A stretch of DNA of 23,470 bases from Opitutaceae bacterium UBA3033. Its GTDB lineage: Bacteria; Verrucomicrobiota; Verrucomicrobiia; Opitutales; Opitutaceae. A program made the translations under genes and the position numbers. The notes under the pieces were generated by a model. It had not been told where the DNA came from and ran no database searches. It saw only the letters and a list, made by a program, of their open reading frames with translations. The stretch spans positions 1 through 23,470 of the forward strand of contig DFDG01000060.1 in NCBI GenBank assembly GCA_002367815.1, read 5' to 3'. Shown here one piece after another: positions 1 through 6,703 of the stretch (positions are counted from its first letter, which is position 1; each line of letters opens with the position of its first letter).

Positions 1-4
1 AACC

Positions 5-1099
5 GTGCCTGACGTCACCCTCGGAGGCTTGCCGCCCAACTCAGAAATTATGCTGCTCAACAACCATAACCACTGGGAGCTTTACCCCACCGAGAATGCA
101 ATCTCCCTCCAAAATATCGAACGAACCCCCACGGGCATCGGGCTCGTGCTCACACTCCTAACTGCATTTGAATTTGGCACCCTCGAAGTTACTGAGTCGG
201 GTCATGCCGAAGTCGCGATTGATGGACCGATAATCACGGTCCGCTTTCCAAATGAAAAAGCGATGGAACCCCAACTCCACACGCTTTCCATTATCGCAAT
301 TTCGACTGCCGGTGAGCGCACGACTGCTTTTCATCTCGGGCTTCAATTCGCGTCCAAGGCTCGCGACGCCGCCAATGGACGCACCACTCACGATCGAGTC
401 ATCGTCAAGGACACCGATCTGCAATTGAACTACTCGGTGATTGCCGATTGGATCATCGAAATCCCCACCAACGAAGATCGCGCCTACGCCCAACAATGTT
501 GGGGCGACCTGATCTCCCCTGAGGCCCCACCCTACTCACGAGCTCGCGTCGTCACCCGTGCCGTGATTGACGATTTCGAACCGCAACGCGGCATTCCCTC
601 CGATATGATGAACGGCTTGCATCCGTTTCGCCAACACGAGCGCATCCTCGCCAGGACCGATCACGGCTGGTGCGCCAACCTCAGCGAAGTCCTCTGCCAC
701 GCGCTCAACAGTTTGGATATCCCCGCGCGCTTGGTGCGCATGCGTAACACGTATTACAATGCGGATTCGGAAGCACCCGGCCGCAACTTCGAAGTGCTCC
801 TCGCCGGTGGTCATACCATCGTCGAAATATTCGATCGCACTCTCAATCAATGGATCTGGATCGACCCCAGCCAACGCCAACTCGGCGCTCGTGATGCCGG
901 CGGTCACTATCTCAACCTCGCCGAAATTCACCACCGCGCGAACCAACCGCATCAGGCGGCCGATCTGAAACTCGACGCCTACGACCCGGTCACCAGTGAG
1001 GAAACCACCTTTGCCTTCGCCGACAGTCCCAGCCGCCCCAACCTGCTCCACTACTGCAAACGCGAGCAGCGGTTCTATTATTTCAAGCGACTCAAGTGA
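5..1099 (+). CDS. Transglutaminase-like domain protein, possibly 5'-partial
   Basis: The C-terminal half carries a transglutaminase-like (papain-fold) core. Cys223 lies in a GWCANLSEV context at the start of a helix, His270 in GGHTIVEIF, and Asp287 in WIWIDPS, with the order and spacing of a Cys-His-Asp triad. The N-terminal ~150 residues look like a beta-rich domain I do not recognise. No signal peptide is visible with the GTG start at 5, but the frame is open to the window edge, so the true start may lie upstream. The gene ends 8 bp inside the convergent FKBP gene. Members of this superfamily may be proteases, peptide-modifying enzymes or catalytically inactive; the complete triad favours an active enzyme, but the substrate cannot be told. 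Fold assignment is fairly sure; role unknown. Confidence 0.8.
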   Translation: MPDVTLGGLPPNSEIMLLNNHNHWELYPTENAISLQNIERTPTGIGLVLTLLTAFEFGTLEVTESGHAEVAIDGPIITVRFPNEKAMEPQLHTLSIIAISTAGERTTAFHLGLQFASKARDAANGRTTHDRVIVKDTDLQLNYSVIADWIIEIPTNEDRAYAQQCWGDLISPEAPPYSRARVVTRAVIDDFEPQRGIPSDMMNGLHPFRQHERILARTDHGWCANLSEVLCHALNSLDIPARLVRMRNTYYNADSEAPGRNFEVLLAGGHTIVEIFDRTLNQWIWIDPSQRQLGARDAGGHYLNLAEIHHRANQPHQAADLKLDAYDPVTSEETTFAFADSPSRPNLLHYCKREQRFYYFKRLK

Positions 1100-1724
1100 T
1101 CCCGATCAGTTCGACTTCGAAGATCAGCACTGAACTCGCCGGGATTGGACCTTGGCCACGATCGCCGTAACCCAATTCGGAAGGAATGAAGAGTTTCCAC
1201 TTCGAGCCAATCGACATGAGCTGCAAAGCCTCTACCCAACCGGCAATAACCCCGGTCACCGGAAACGAAATCGTTTCACCGCGTTGCACTGAACTGTCGA
1301 ACACCGTGCCGTCAATCAAGGTGCCGTGGTAATGCACCTCGACGGTTTGATCAGACTTTGGCTTGGCCCCTTTGCCTTCAACCAGCACTTCGTATTGGAG
1401 CCCGGAATTGGTTTCCACCACGCCCGCACGCGACTTGTTTTCAAATAAGAAAATATGCCCGGCCCGGGCTTGCTTGGTCGAGTCGGTCTTGGACGTTTTT
1501 TCCTGTTTTCCCTGGGCACTGGCAAACGCCGCTTTGATCTCCGCCTCCGACAGCTTGGGCTCCGAACCTCGCAGTCCGTCCAACAAACCCGCGAGAAAAG
1601 CGGTCGTATCAATTTCCACTCCACCCTGCCGGGTGATGTTGGCCCCAACGTTAAGCGCAATGCCGTAGCTGATACGCTGGTCGGCCGTTTCAAGTTTGGG
1701 TTTGGGAGTGGGAGTGGAGGTCAT
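1092..1724 (-). CDS. FKBP-type peptidyl-prolyl cis-trans isomerase (Mip/FkpA-like)
   Basis: A 210-residue protein with a dimerisation-type N-terminal helical region (about 10-75, beginning DQRISYGIALNVG as in Mip/FkpA/FklB proteins) and a C-terminal FKBP domain (about 105-210). FKBP signatures are visible: GTVFDSS, VIAGWVEALQLM, LGYGDRG and the closing strand LIFEVELI, so the usual aromatic and Asp active-site residues are kept. It should catalyse proline isomerisation during protein folding. There is no signal peptide; the N-terminus is Thr/Pro/Lys-rich, suggesting a cytoplasmic protein or an unusual start. A Lys/Thr-rich linker (about 70-85) joins the domains. The stop codon overlaps the end of the convergent transglutaminase-like gene. 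The ATG at 1724 is the first start before the conserved region; no clear Shine-Dalgarno is seen. Confidence 0.94.
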   Translation of the reverse strand: MTSTPTPKPKLETADQRISYGIALNVGANITRQGGVEIDTTAFLAGLLDGLRGSEPKLSEAEIKAAFASAQGKQEKTSKTDSTKQARAGHIFLFENKSRAGVVETNSGLQYEVLVEGKGAKPKSDQTVEVHYHGTLIDGTVFDSSVQRGETISFPVTGVIAGWVEALQLMSIGSKWKLFIPSELGYGDRGQGPIPASSVLIFEVELIGIT

Positions 1725-1754
1725 ATGTTAGTGGGTGCAGGTGTGGTATGAGCA

Positions 1755-1772
1755 TTCACCAAAATAGGTGAA
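1755..1772. promoter_or_regulatory. Short palindrome resembling the TGTCAC repeat family
   Basis: TTCACC-AAAATA-GGTGAA is a 6-bp perfect inverted repeat about 30 bp upstream of the FKBP start and about 108 bp upstream of rhaM. It shares AATAGGTGA and TCAC with the TGTCACTTAATAGGTGACA motif found elsewhere in the window, but the arms differ and the centre has one extra base. It could be an operator or a diverged copy; it may also be coincidence. Confidence 0.22.
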
Positions 1773-1879
1773 GGGTAAAAAAGTCCGGACAAACCAAAGA
1801 ACCGCACCACAAAGCGCAATCTTGCAATGTGTCCATTGTCAGGAGCCACTGGTTACCCACCTCACCACCCCATTAATCT

Positions 1880-2218
1880 ATGAAACGCTTCGGCTCCGTC
1901 ATCGTCCTCCATCCAGACAAGGTCGATGAATACAAAAGATTGCATGCGGCCGTGTGGCCCGAAGTGCTGGCCATGATCGCATCATGCCACATCCGGAATT
2001 ATTCGATCTACATGCGCACCTTGCCTGATGGTCGGCCGTATCTCTTCAGCTATTTCGAATACACCGGCACAGATTACGCCGCAGACATGGCCCGCATGGC
2101 CGCCGATCCCACGACCCAGCAGTGGTGGGCATTGTGCAAACCCTGTCAGCAGCCACTCCCTGACCGAGAGTCCGATGAATGGTGGAGCAACATGGCGGAA
2201 GTCTTTCACACCAACTGA
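1880..2218 (+). CDS. rhaM: L-rhamnose mutarotase
   Basis: A 112-residue protein matching the RhaM/DUF718 family (about 104 residues in E. coli). His22 in KRLHAAVWPEV corresponds to the catalytic His22 of E. coli RhaM. NYSIY, the LFSYFEY strand, the QQWW pair and the C-terminal MAEVFH are all present. The enzyme interconverts alpha and beta anomers of L-rhamnose in the cytoplasm and normally sits with rhamnose isomerase, kinase and aldolase genes. None of these are neighbours here, so it is a solitary copy, perhaps serving a rhamnose route encoded elsewhere. It is divergent from the FKBP gene, with 155 bp between the two. Start ATG at 1880; no strong Shine-Dalgarno is visible. Confidence 0.93.
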   Translation: MKRFGSVIVLHPDKVDEYKRLHAAVWPEVLAMIASCHIRNYSIYMRTLPDGRPYLFSYFEYTGTDYAADMARMAADPTTQQWWALCKPCQQPLPDRESDEWWSNMAEVFHTN

Positions 2219-2603
2219 GAATGGTCACCGGACCACCGCCAATTGACATCGAAAGTCGCTGCACTCATCACATGAAACCAACTGCATGAATGACACGTAA
2301 ATGCTTCAGGTTGATCGGGGAAATTCCTTATGAGCAGGATGGTGAAAATTGCTCTCGGACAGGCACCCGATGGTTGGCCCAAAGAGGCCTCTCCGGCTGA
2401 AATCTGGCACTACGCATTGGATAGCTAAATCACATCAGAACTGAACCGGTTTTATCTCCATGGAACTCGAAGAACTATCAGAAAAAGCCATGGTCTTGCG
2501 GGCACGCTACAATACCGCAGCTGCAATACCGTCCACCGTATTCTAGCTACTAACTGCTAGTTTAAATCCCCCCACCTTCGCGCCTTAGTGAGGTTACCTC
2601 CCG
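2219..2603. other. Gene-poor stretch with probable ORF remnants
   Basis: No convincing complete gene is visible in these 385 bases. Two short plus-strand reading frames look like fragments. 2339-2428 encodes 29 residues containing APDGWPKEASPAEIWHYALD. 2460-2546 encodes 28 residues beginning MELEELSEKAMVLRARYN, which resembles the first helix of MazG-like pyrophosphohydrolases. Both end in stop codons before any domain is complete. Together with the transposase remnant that follows, this looks like a site where genes were lost. The MazG resemblance is from memory and weak. Confidence 0.3.
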
Positions 2604-2855
2604 TTATTCCTTCCCGAACTCTTGGGCAAACTCCCGTGTCCCGATGATCCACCCCTGCGACATCGCCTCAAAGCGCTGCTCCTTGCGAGCGGGTTCATCC
2701 TCCTGCAGCCAGCTGAGATATTTCAGATAGGCCCGACGACCGGCAGCCGCATCGGTCAACCCTCCAGCGTGCGCCAACGCCAGGAGTGGGTCAAACCAAG
2801 TTGGGCGCATGATCCATTTGTTTGGTTCACAAAACCACTGTTCAGCTGCACTCAA
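2604..2855 (-). pseudogene. C-terminal remnant of a REP-associated-type (Y1/IS200-like) transposase
   Basis: The 83-residue frame reads like the C-terminal tail of the REP-associated tyrosine transposase family: a WF-containing 'PTWFDPLLAL' segment, an AGRRAYLKYLSWLQ helix and the terminal SQGWIIGTREFAQEF. The catalytic HUH and Tyr regions that should precede it are missing, and an in-frame TAG lies five codons upstream of the TTG at 2855, so it cannot be a complete gene. The family call rests on recalled tail consensus rather than a catalytic motif. It abuts the cysC promoter region and marks an old insertion or deletion event. Confidence 0.68.
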
Positions 2856-2908
2856 CTGTTTGCTTCCCTAGGTGGGGACCATGGCTCATGTTTGAGGCTG
2901 ATCTAATT

Positions 2909-3514
2909 ATGGATGACTTTGCCGCCAAGAATCCGCCTGAAATACCAGCAAAAAGGGACGCGCTCCACTCAGAGCAACCCAGTCTCGTGGTCTGGCTCTA
3001 CGGGCTATCCGGTTCCGGCAAGACTTCATTGGCCGTGGCATTGGAACAGCGCTTGCGCGCCAGCGGACGCCTTACTTTTCTGCTCGATGGCGACAGCCTT
3101 CGCGGCGGCCTAAATCAGGGTCTCGGATTTTCCGTGGAAGATCGGACTGAGAACATCCGCCGCGCCGCCGAGGTTGCAAAGTTGATCGTCAAATCCGGGG
3201 CCGTTGTAGTCTGTGCTTTTATCACGCCCACCCATGCCATGCGTAAACTGGCCCGATCAATCATCGGTTCGGCCAATTTTTTCGAGGTCTATGCGGCCTG
3301 CTCATTTGCCGAGTGTCAGCGGCGCGACGTCAAGGGTCTCTATGCGCAGGCCAAGTCCGGAGAAATCGCCAACTTCACCGGGCGCGACTCCGTCTTCGAG
3401 CCCTCCACGACCGCTGACTTGATCCTCGATACAGAAAAGGAAGCATTCGCTGTGTTATTGGAGCGATTGACCCGCGAGGTAATTAATAGAGTAACTCCAG
3501 CCACTGGGAAATGA
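2909..3514 (+). CDS. cysC: Adenylylsulfate kinase (APS kinase)
   Basis: Phosphorylates APS with ATP to give PAPS. From the ATG at 2909 the protein is 201 residues, the size of E. coli CysC. The P-loop GLSGSGKTS is at 32-40, LLDGDSLRGGLNQGLGFS follows at about 58-75, then DRTENIRR, and KGLYAQAKSGEIANFTGRDSVFE near the C-terminus. The usual FISPHR/FISPYR segment, which holds the phosphorylated Ser in E. coli, reads FITPTHAMR (Thr106), a notable variant. An ATG at 2888 in the same frame is an alternative start (208 residues); I prefer 2909 for length and a GAGG 11 bases upstream. The stop overlaps the cysD start (ATGA), so the two are translationally coupled. Confidence 0.93.
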   Translation: MDDFAAKNPPEIPAKRDALHSEQPSLVVWLYGLSGSGKTSLAVALEQRLRASGRLTFLLDGDSLRGGLNQGLGFSVEDRTENIRRAAEVAKLIVKSGAVVVCAFITPTHAMRKLARSIIGSANFFEVYAACSFAECQRRDVKGLYAQAKSGEIANFTGRDSVFEPSTTADLILDTEKEAFAVLLERLTREVINRVTPATGK

Positions 3515-4416
3515 GTTCTTATAATCTGCCCCACCTCGATCATTTGGAGCACGAAGCCATCTTTGTGTTGCGCGAAGTTGCCGCGCAGTTCGAGCGGACC
3601 GGTCTGCTGTTTTCGGGCGGCAAGGATTCGATCGTGTTGGCTCGACTCGCGCAAAAGGCGTTTGCCCCCGCCAAGGCGCCTTTTCCCTTGGTGCATATTG
3701 ATACGGGACACAATTTTCCGGAAACCTTGACCTACCGCGACTGGTTCGCCGCCGATCTCGGTGCACGCCTGATTGTTCGAAGGGTGGAAGACTCCATCAA
3801 AGCCGGACGCTGTCGTGAAGAGAAAGGGCCGAATGCTTCCCGTAACGCGCTGCAGACCGTAACCCTCCTGGATACCATCGAGGAAATGAAATTCGACGCG
3901 TGTCTGGGTGGGGCCCGGCGCGACGAGGAAAAAGCCCGCGCCAAGGAGCGCTTTTTTTCGCATCGGGATGAGTTTGGCCAATGGGACCCCAAAAACCAAC
4001 GCCCCGAACTCTGGAATCTATTCAATGGGCGCAAAGAATCCGGCGAGCATTTCCGCGTATTTCCCCTCTCCAACTGGACCGAATTGGACGTCTGGCAATA
4101 TATTGCCCGCGAGAACCTGCCCCTCCCGTCGCTCTACTTCAGCCATCGACGCCATGTGATCAATCGTAGCGGGGTATTGCTGGCGCAGTCTGATTTTATC
4201 ACTTTGGCGGAAGGAGAGAACTATACCGAACAGACCGTGCGTTTTCGCACCGTCGGGGATGCCACCTGCACCGGAGCCGTGGAATCTACCGCAGCGACCC
4301 TAGCCGATATCATCCAGGAAGTGGCTTCTGCCCGTGTGACCGAACGGGGAGCCCGAGCAGATGACAAGCGTTCCGATAATGCCATGGAAGACCGGAAAAA
4401 GACGGGATATTTCTGA
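3511..4416 (+). CDS. cysD: Sulfate adenylyltransferase subunit 2 (ATP sulfurylase small subunit)
   Basis: Catalytic subunit that adenylylates sulfate, working with the GTPase CysN. The 301-residue length matches the family. The PP-loop SGGKDS is at 35-40 (LLFSGGKDSIVLARLA), followed by HIDTGHNFPET, the LGGARRDEEKARAKER segment, PLSNWTELDVWQYI, and the C-terminal DRKKTGYF, all characteristic of CysD. The gene overlaps cysC by 4 bp. It would normally be followed directly by cysN, but here a GxxExxY gene with flanking repeats separates them by 584 bp. Role and start are both well supported. Confidence 0.97.
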   Translation: MSSYNLPHLDHLEHEAIFVLREVAAQFERTGLLFSGGKDSIVLARLAQKAFAPAKAPFPLVHIDTGHNFPETLTYRDWFAADLGARLIVRRVEDSIKAGRCREEKGPNASRNALQTVTLLDTIEEMKFDACLGGARRDEEKARAKERFFSHRDEFGQWDPKNQRPELWNLFNGRKESGEHFRVFPLSNWTELDVWQYIARENLPLPSLYFSHRRHVINRSGVLLAQSDFITLAEGENYTEQTVRFRTVGDATCTGAVESTAATLADIIQEVASARVTERGARADDKRSDNAMEDRKKTGYF

Positions 4417-4425
4417 GCAATCCTT

Positions 4426-4460
4426 CAACGCAAAGTCGCAAAGATAAAAAGGACGCAAAG
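4426..4460. repeat. Left ACGCAAAG-type repeat of the GxxExxY cassette
   Basis: Directly after the cysD stop are AACGCAAAG (4427-4435), TCGCAAAG (4436-4443) and GACGCAAAG (4452-4460), a short degenerate tandem array of a (N)CGCAAAG unit. It ends two bases before the GxxExxY start codon, so it also occupies the position of the ribosome binding site. Related copies follow the gene, direct at 4858 and inverted at 4939 and 4973. Confidence 0.75.
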
Positions 4461-4462
4461 TC

Positions 4463-4843
4463 ATGGATGAGAATGTACTAAGTAAAATAATTGTAGATGC
4501 TGCGATTGAAGTGCATCGGGAACTTGGAGGTCCGGGATTATTGGAAAGTATTTATGAGGAGGCTTTGGCGGAAGAGCTCTCGCTACGGGGATTGGTGGTT
4601 GAGCCACAGCAATTCGTGCCCATCCATTATAAAGGTAAACTTCTGGCGAACCCGCTGCGCTTGGATCTGCGGATTAATAAACTGGTAATTGTAGAGGCCA
4701 AGGCCGTCGTCGGCTACAACCCAATCTTCGATACTCAACTGCTGACTTATCTACGTTTGACCGGACTGAAATGGGGGTTGGTCATTAATTTCGGTGAACG
4801 TCTGGTTAAAGATGGGATCCACCGCGTCGTGAATCAACTATGA
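4463..4843 (+). CDS. GxxExxY family protein (PDDEXK-like nuclease fold)
   Basis: A 126-residue protein of the GxxExxY family (PF13366, PDDEXK_3). The signature GLLESIY is at residues 25-31, preceded by the usual ELGGPG. A nuclease-like core reads LRLDLRINKLVIVEAKA, giving the D-x(n)-E-x-K pattern. The C-terminal part (YLRLTGLKWGLVINFGERLVKDGIHRVV) is typical. Biochemical role is unknown; the fold suggests a nuclease. It lies inside the cysCDN operon, is visibly more AT-rich than its neighbours and is bounded by ACGCAAAG repeats, all signs of a later insertion. No Shine-Dalgarno is seen; the left repeat touches the start. Family call is sure, function is not. Confidence 0.93.
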   Translation: MDENVLSKIIVDAAIEVHRELGGPGLLESIYEEALAEELSLRGLVVEPQQFVPIHYKGKLLANPLRLDLRINKLVIVEAKAVVGYNPIFDTQLLTYLRLTGLKWGLVINFGERLVKDGIHRVVNQL

Positions 4844-4857
4844 CAGACCCAGGATTA

Positions 4858-4984
4858 TTAACGCAAAGTAGCAAAGGACGGGAAATGTTAACTTGTGGCG
4901 CTATTACTGTTTTCATTGCGACCTTACTGCCTCGGCGCCTCTGCGTTAAAATCCGAGAAAACATCATCTCAACTCTGCGTTAAA
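4858..4984. repeat. Right ACGCAAAG-type repeats of the GxxExxY cassette (direct and inverted)
   Basis: TTAACGCAAAGTAGCAAAGG (4858-4877) is a direct copy of the left repeat type. GCCTCTGCGTTAAA (4937-4950) and CTCTGCGTTAAA (4973-4984) are inverted copies: their reverse complement begins TTTAACGCAGAG, one base different from TTTAACGCAAAG. The stretch fills most of the gap to cysN and no gene is visible in it. The cysN leader therefore lies in repeat sequence. Confidence 0.7.
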
Positions 4985-5000
4985 CTTCTCCTTCCGCCTA

Positions 5001-6311
5001 ATGCACACTGACGAACACTACCGGGCTATGGATCTCCTGCGGTTTACCACCGCGGGATCGGTTGATGATGGTAAATCCACCCTCATCGGTCGTTTGCTCT
5101 ACGATTCCAAAGCGATCTTCGACGACACGTTGGACAATCTTCAGCGGGTGACCAACCAACGCGGCGAGGAAGTCCTCAATCTGTCGCTGCTGACCGACGG
5201 TCTGCGAGCCGAGCGCGAGCAAGGCATCACCATCGATGTGGCGTATCGTTACTTCGCCACCCCCCGACGTAAGTTCATCATCGCTGACACGCCCGGGCAT
5301 ATTCAATACACGCGCAATATGGTGACAGGCGCCTCGACCGCCAATCTCGCGGTGATTCTGATCGATGCGCGCAAGGGGGTGATTGAGCAGACCTGTCGAC
5401 ACTCGTTCATCGCTTCACTCCTTGGGCTGCCCCACGTCATCGTGGCGGTTAACAAAATGGATTTGGTCGATTGGTCGGAAAAACGGTTCAATGAAATCGT
5501 AACCCAGTTTGCCGAATTTGCCTCACGACTGGATATCCCGGATATCAAATTTATCCCCCTGAGTGCGTTGCACGGCGATAACGTCGTCGAAAAATCGACG
5601 CGTATGCCTTGGTATCAGGGCTCCACCTTGCTCTACACATTGGAGACAACCTACATCGGAAGTGATCACAACCACGTCGACGCCCGGTTTCCCATTCAAA
5701 CGGTGATTAGACCGCACACCGACGAGCATCACGATTTTCGCGGGTTCGCCGGCCGCATTGCCGGCGGAGTCTTCAAACCGGGGGATGAGATCGTCTCCCT
5801 CCCCTCCGGCCAAACCGCCCGAATCAAATCCATCCGGGGCCCTGGTGGCGAAATTGCCGAGGCGTTTGCCCCCATGTCGGTCGTCATGACATTGGACCGT
5901 GAAATTGATTCCTCCCGCGGCAACCTTTTTGCCAAGCGCCACAATCAGCCCAGCTCGGTGCAGGATTTGGAGGCGATGATCTGCTGGTTTGCTGAAACGG
6001 AGCTGCAACCACGAGGTCGCTACTTGATCCGACACACCTCGCGGGAAACCCAATGCACCCTCAAGGCCGTGCGCTACAAAGTTGATGTCAACACCCTGCA
6101 TAAGCAGGTGGACGATCTGACCATCGGGATGAACGACATTGCTCGAATACACCTAAGAACAGCCGAACCACTCATGATTGATCGCTATAAACAAAACCGC
6201 ACCACCGGCAGTTTCATTATTGTCGATCCCTTCACCCACGCGACCGTAGCAGCGGGCATGATCGTCAACCCCAACATGTCTCCCGATGAGGAAGACCATG
6301 GGGCAGTATAG
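5001..6311 (+). CDS. cysN: Sulfate adenylyltransferase subunit 1 (GTPase subunit of ATP sulfurylase)
   Basis: Regulatory GTPase whose GTP hydrolysis drives APS formation by CysD. GTPase motifs are intact: G1 GSVDDGKST at 19-27, the EQGITIDVAYRYF switch, G3 DTPGH at 96-100 and G4 NKMD at 151-154, followed by elongation-factor-like beta-barrel domains to the end. At 436 residues it is a stand-alone CysN, without the C-terminal APS kinase of CysNC fusions; this agrees with the separate cysC upstream. The ATG at 5001 has no clear Shine-Dalgarno (upstream is TTCTCCTTCCGCCTA), and it is preceded by the repeat-rich end of the GxxExxY insertion, which may weaken coupling with cysD. Confidence 0.97.
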   Translation: MHTDEHYRAMDLLRFTTAGSVDDGKSTLIGRLLYDSKAIFDDTLDNLQRVTNQRGEEVLNLSLLTDGLRAEREQGITIDVAYRYFATPRRKFIIADTPGHIQYTRNMVTGASTANLAVILIDARKGVIEQTCRHSFIASLLGLPHVIVAVNKMDLVDWSEKRFNEIVTQFAEFASRLDIPDIKFIPLSALHGDNVVEKSTRMPWYQGSTLLYTLETTYIGSDHNHVDARFPIQTVIRPHTDEHHDFRGFAGRIAGGVFKPGDEIVSLPSGQTARIKSIRGPGGEIAEAFAPMSVVMTLDREIDSSRGNLFAKRHNQPSSVQDLEAMICWFAETELQPRGRYLIRHTSRETQCTLKAVRYKVDVNTLHKQVDDLTIGMNDIARIHLRTAEPLMIDRYKQNRTTGSFIIVDPFTHATVAAGMIVNPNMSPDEEDHGAV

Positions 6312-6324
6312 TTAAAAAATCTCT

Positions 6325-6369
6325 AAAAACGCCTTGCCGGCGGTTGATCTTGGCGTCCCCACGGGGATT
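6325..6369. repeat. Partial duplicate of the tRNA-Glu 3' end and its terminator
   Basis: This stretch matches 6479-6526. The 20-base string TTGGCGTCCCCACGGGGATT at 6350-6369 is identical to 6507-6526, the 3' end of the tRNA gene including CCA. The preceding AAAAAC-GCCTTG-N-GGCGG-TT-AT pattern is a degraded copy of the tRNA terminator. Homology stops where the T-loop should continue. It is either the leftover of a second tRNA-Glu copy or of an integration event that duplicated the tRNA end. Confidence 0.75.
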
Positions 6370-6395
6370 GATTCGCTTTGCTCAGGGCTGCGCCC

Positions 6396-6420
6396 CGCGC
6401 CTTTCGGCGCGTCTTTCTTC
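6396..6420 (+). terminator. Possible terminator downstream of cysN
   Basis: CGCGCC-TTTC-GGCGCG is a perfect 6-bp hairpin with a stable tetraloop, followed by the T-rich TCTTTCTTC. It lies 85 bases after the cysN stop and would end the cysCDN transcript. A smaller hairpin GGGC-TGC-GCCC precedes it. The T-tract is interrupted, so confidence is moderate. Confidence 0.42.
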
Positions 6421-6477
6421 ACTCGCTGCACTCGTTCCATCAAACCCCTCCAAGGTTCGAACTGCTTCGCAGCGCAC

Positions 6478-6502
6478 AAAAAACCCGCCTTGAAGGCGGG
6501 TT
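6478..6502 (-). terminator. Rho-independent terminator of tRNA-Glu
   Basis: Read on the minus strand the sequence is AACCCGCC-TTCAA-GGCGGGTT followed by TTTT, an 8-bp GC-rich stem with a U-tract. It lies 5 bases beyond the CCA end of the tRNA gene. Confidence 0.8.
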
Positions 6503-6507
6503 AATTT

Positions 6508-6584
6508 TGGCGTCCCCACGGGGATTCGAACCCCGGTTACCTCCGTGAAAGGGAGATGTCCTGACCGGGCTAGACGATAGGGAC
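6508..6584 (-). tRNA. tRNA-Glu (anticodon TTC), CCA encoded
   Basis: The minus strand folds as a complete cloverleaf. The acceptor stem GTCCCTA pairs with TGGGGAC (one G-T), the discriminator is G and CCA is encoded at 6508-6510. The anticodon stem TCTCC/GGAGG carries the loop CTTTCAC with anticodon TTC at 6549-6547. The T arm CCGGG-GTTCGAA-TCCCCG region is intact. The sequence is close to E. coli tRNA-Glu. A promoter-like element precedes it and a strong terminator follows. It is transcribed away from purC, towards cysN. Confidence 0.97.
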
Positions 6585-6603
6585 AAAAACCAAAAGAGCG
6601 GCG

Positions 6604-6631
6604 AATGTAGGTGCTGCCCCCCCTTGCGCAA
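6604..6631 (-). promoter_or_regulatory. Probable sigma70-type promoter of tRNA-Glu
   Basis: On the minus strand TTGCGC (6631-6626) and TACATT (6609-6604) are separated by 16 bases, placing transcription start about 13 bases before the mature tRNA 5' end. The -35 box lies in a short palindrome (CCCTTGCGCAAGGG). Confidence 0.5.
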
Positions 6632-6703
6632 GGGAAATTTTTTTACGCCTATATTGCCAGAATTGGCTTCGCCCTGCCGCCGTATTGCGTCCAAATGGTT
6701 CCC

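Noticed and set aside
2822..2908. Longer N-terminus for CysC from 2822
   Set aside because: It overlaps the transposase remnant and would add 29 non-conserved residues to a 201-residue protein that already matches E. coli CysC in length.
2556..2908. Sulfur- or SAM-type riboswitch ahead of the cys genes
   Set aside because: No recognisable aptamer core or leader terminator; the region is occupied by a transposase remnant on the opposite strand.
3340..3999. 219-residue minus-strand frame across cysC and cysD
   Set aside because: Antisense shadow of two well-supported genes.
5523..6152. 209-residue minus-strand frame inside cysN
   Set aside because: Antisense shadow of a highly conserved gene in GC-rich codons; no coherent domain.
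6385..6475. Additional RNA gene between the two tRNA-end copies
   Set aside because: Only short isolated hairpins are visible, with no cloverleaf or known RNA fold; best explained as terminator and tRNA-flanking sequence.
6611..6703. Longer N-terminus for PurC from 6611
   Set aside because: The extension overlaps the tRNA-Glu promoter and does not resemble PurC; the family alignment starts near 6704.
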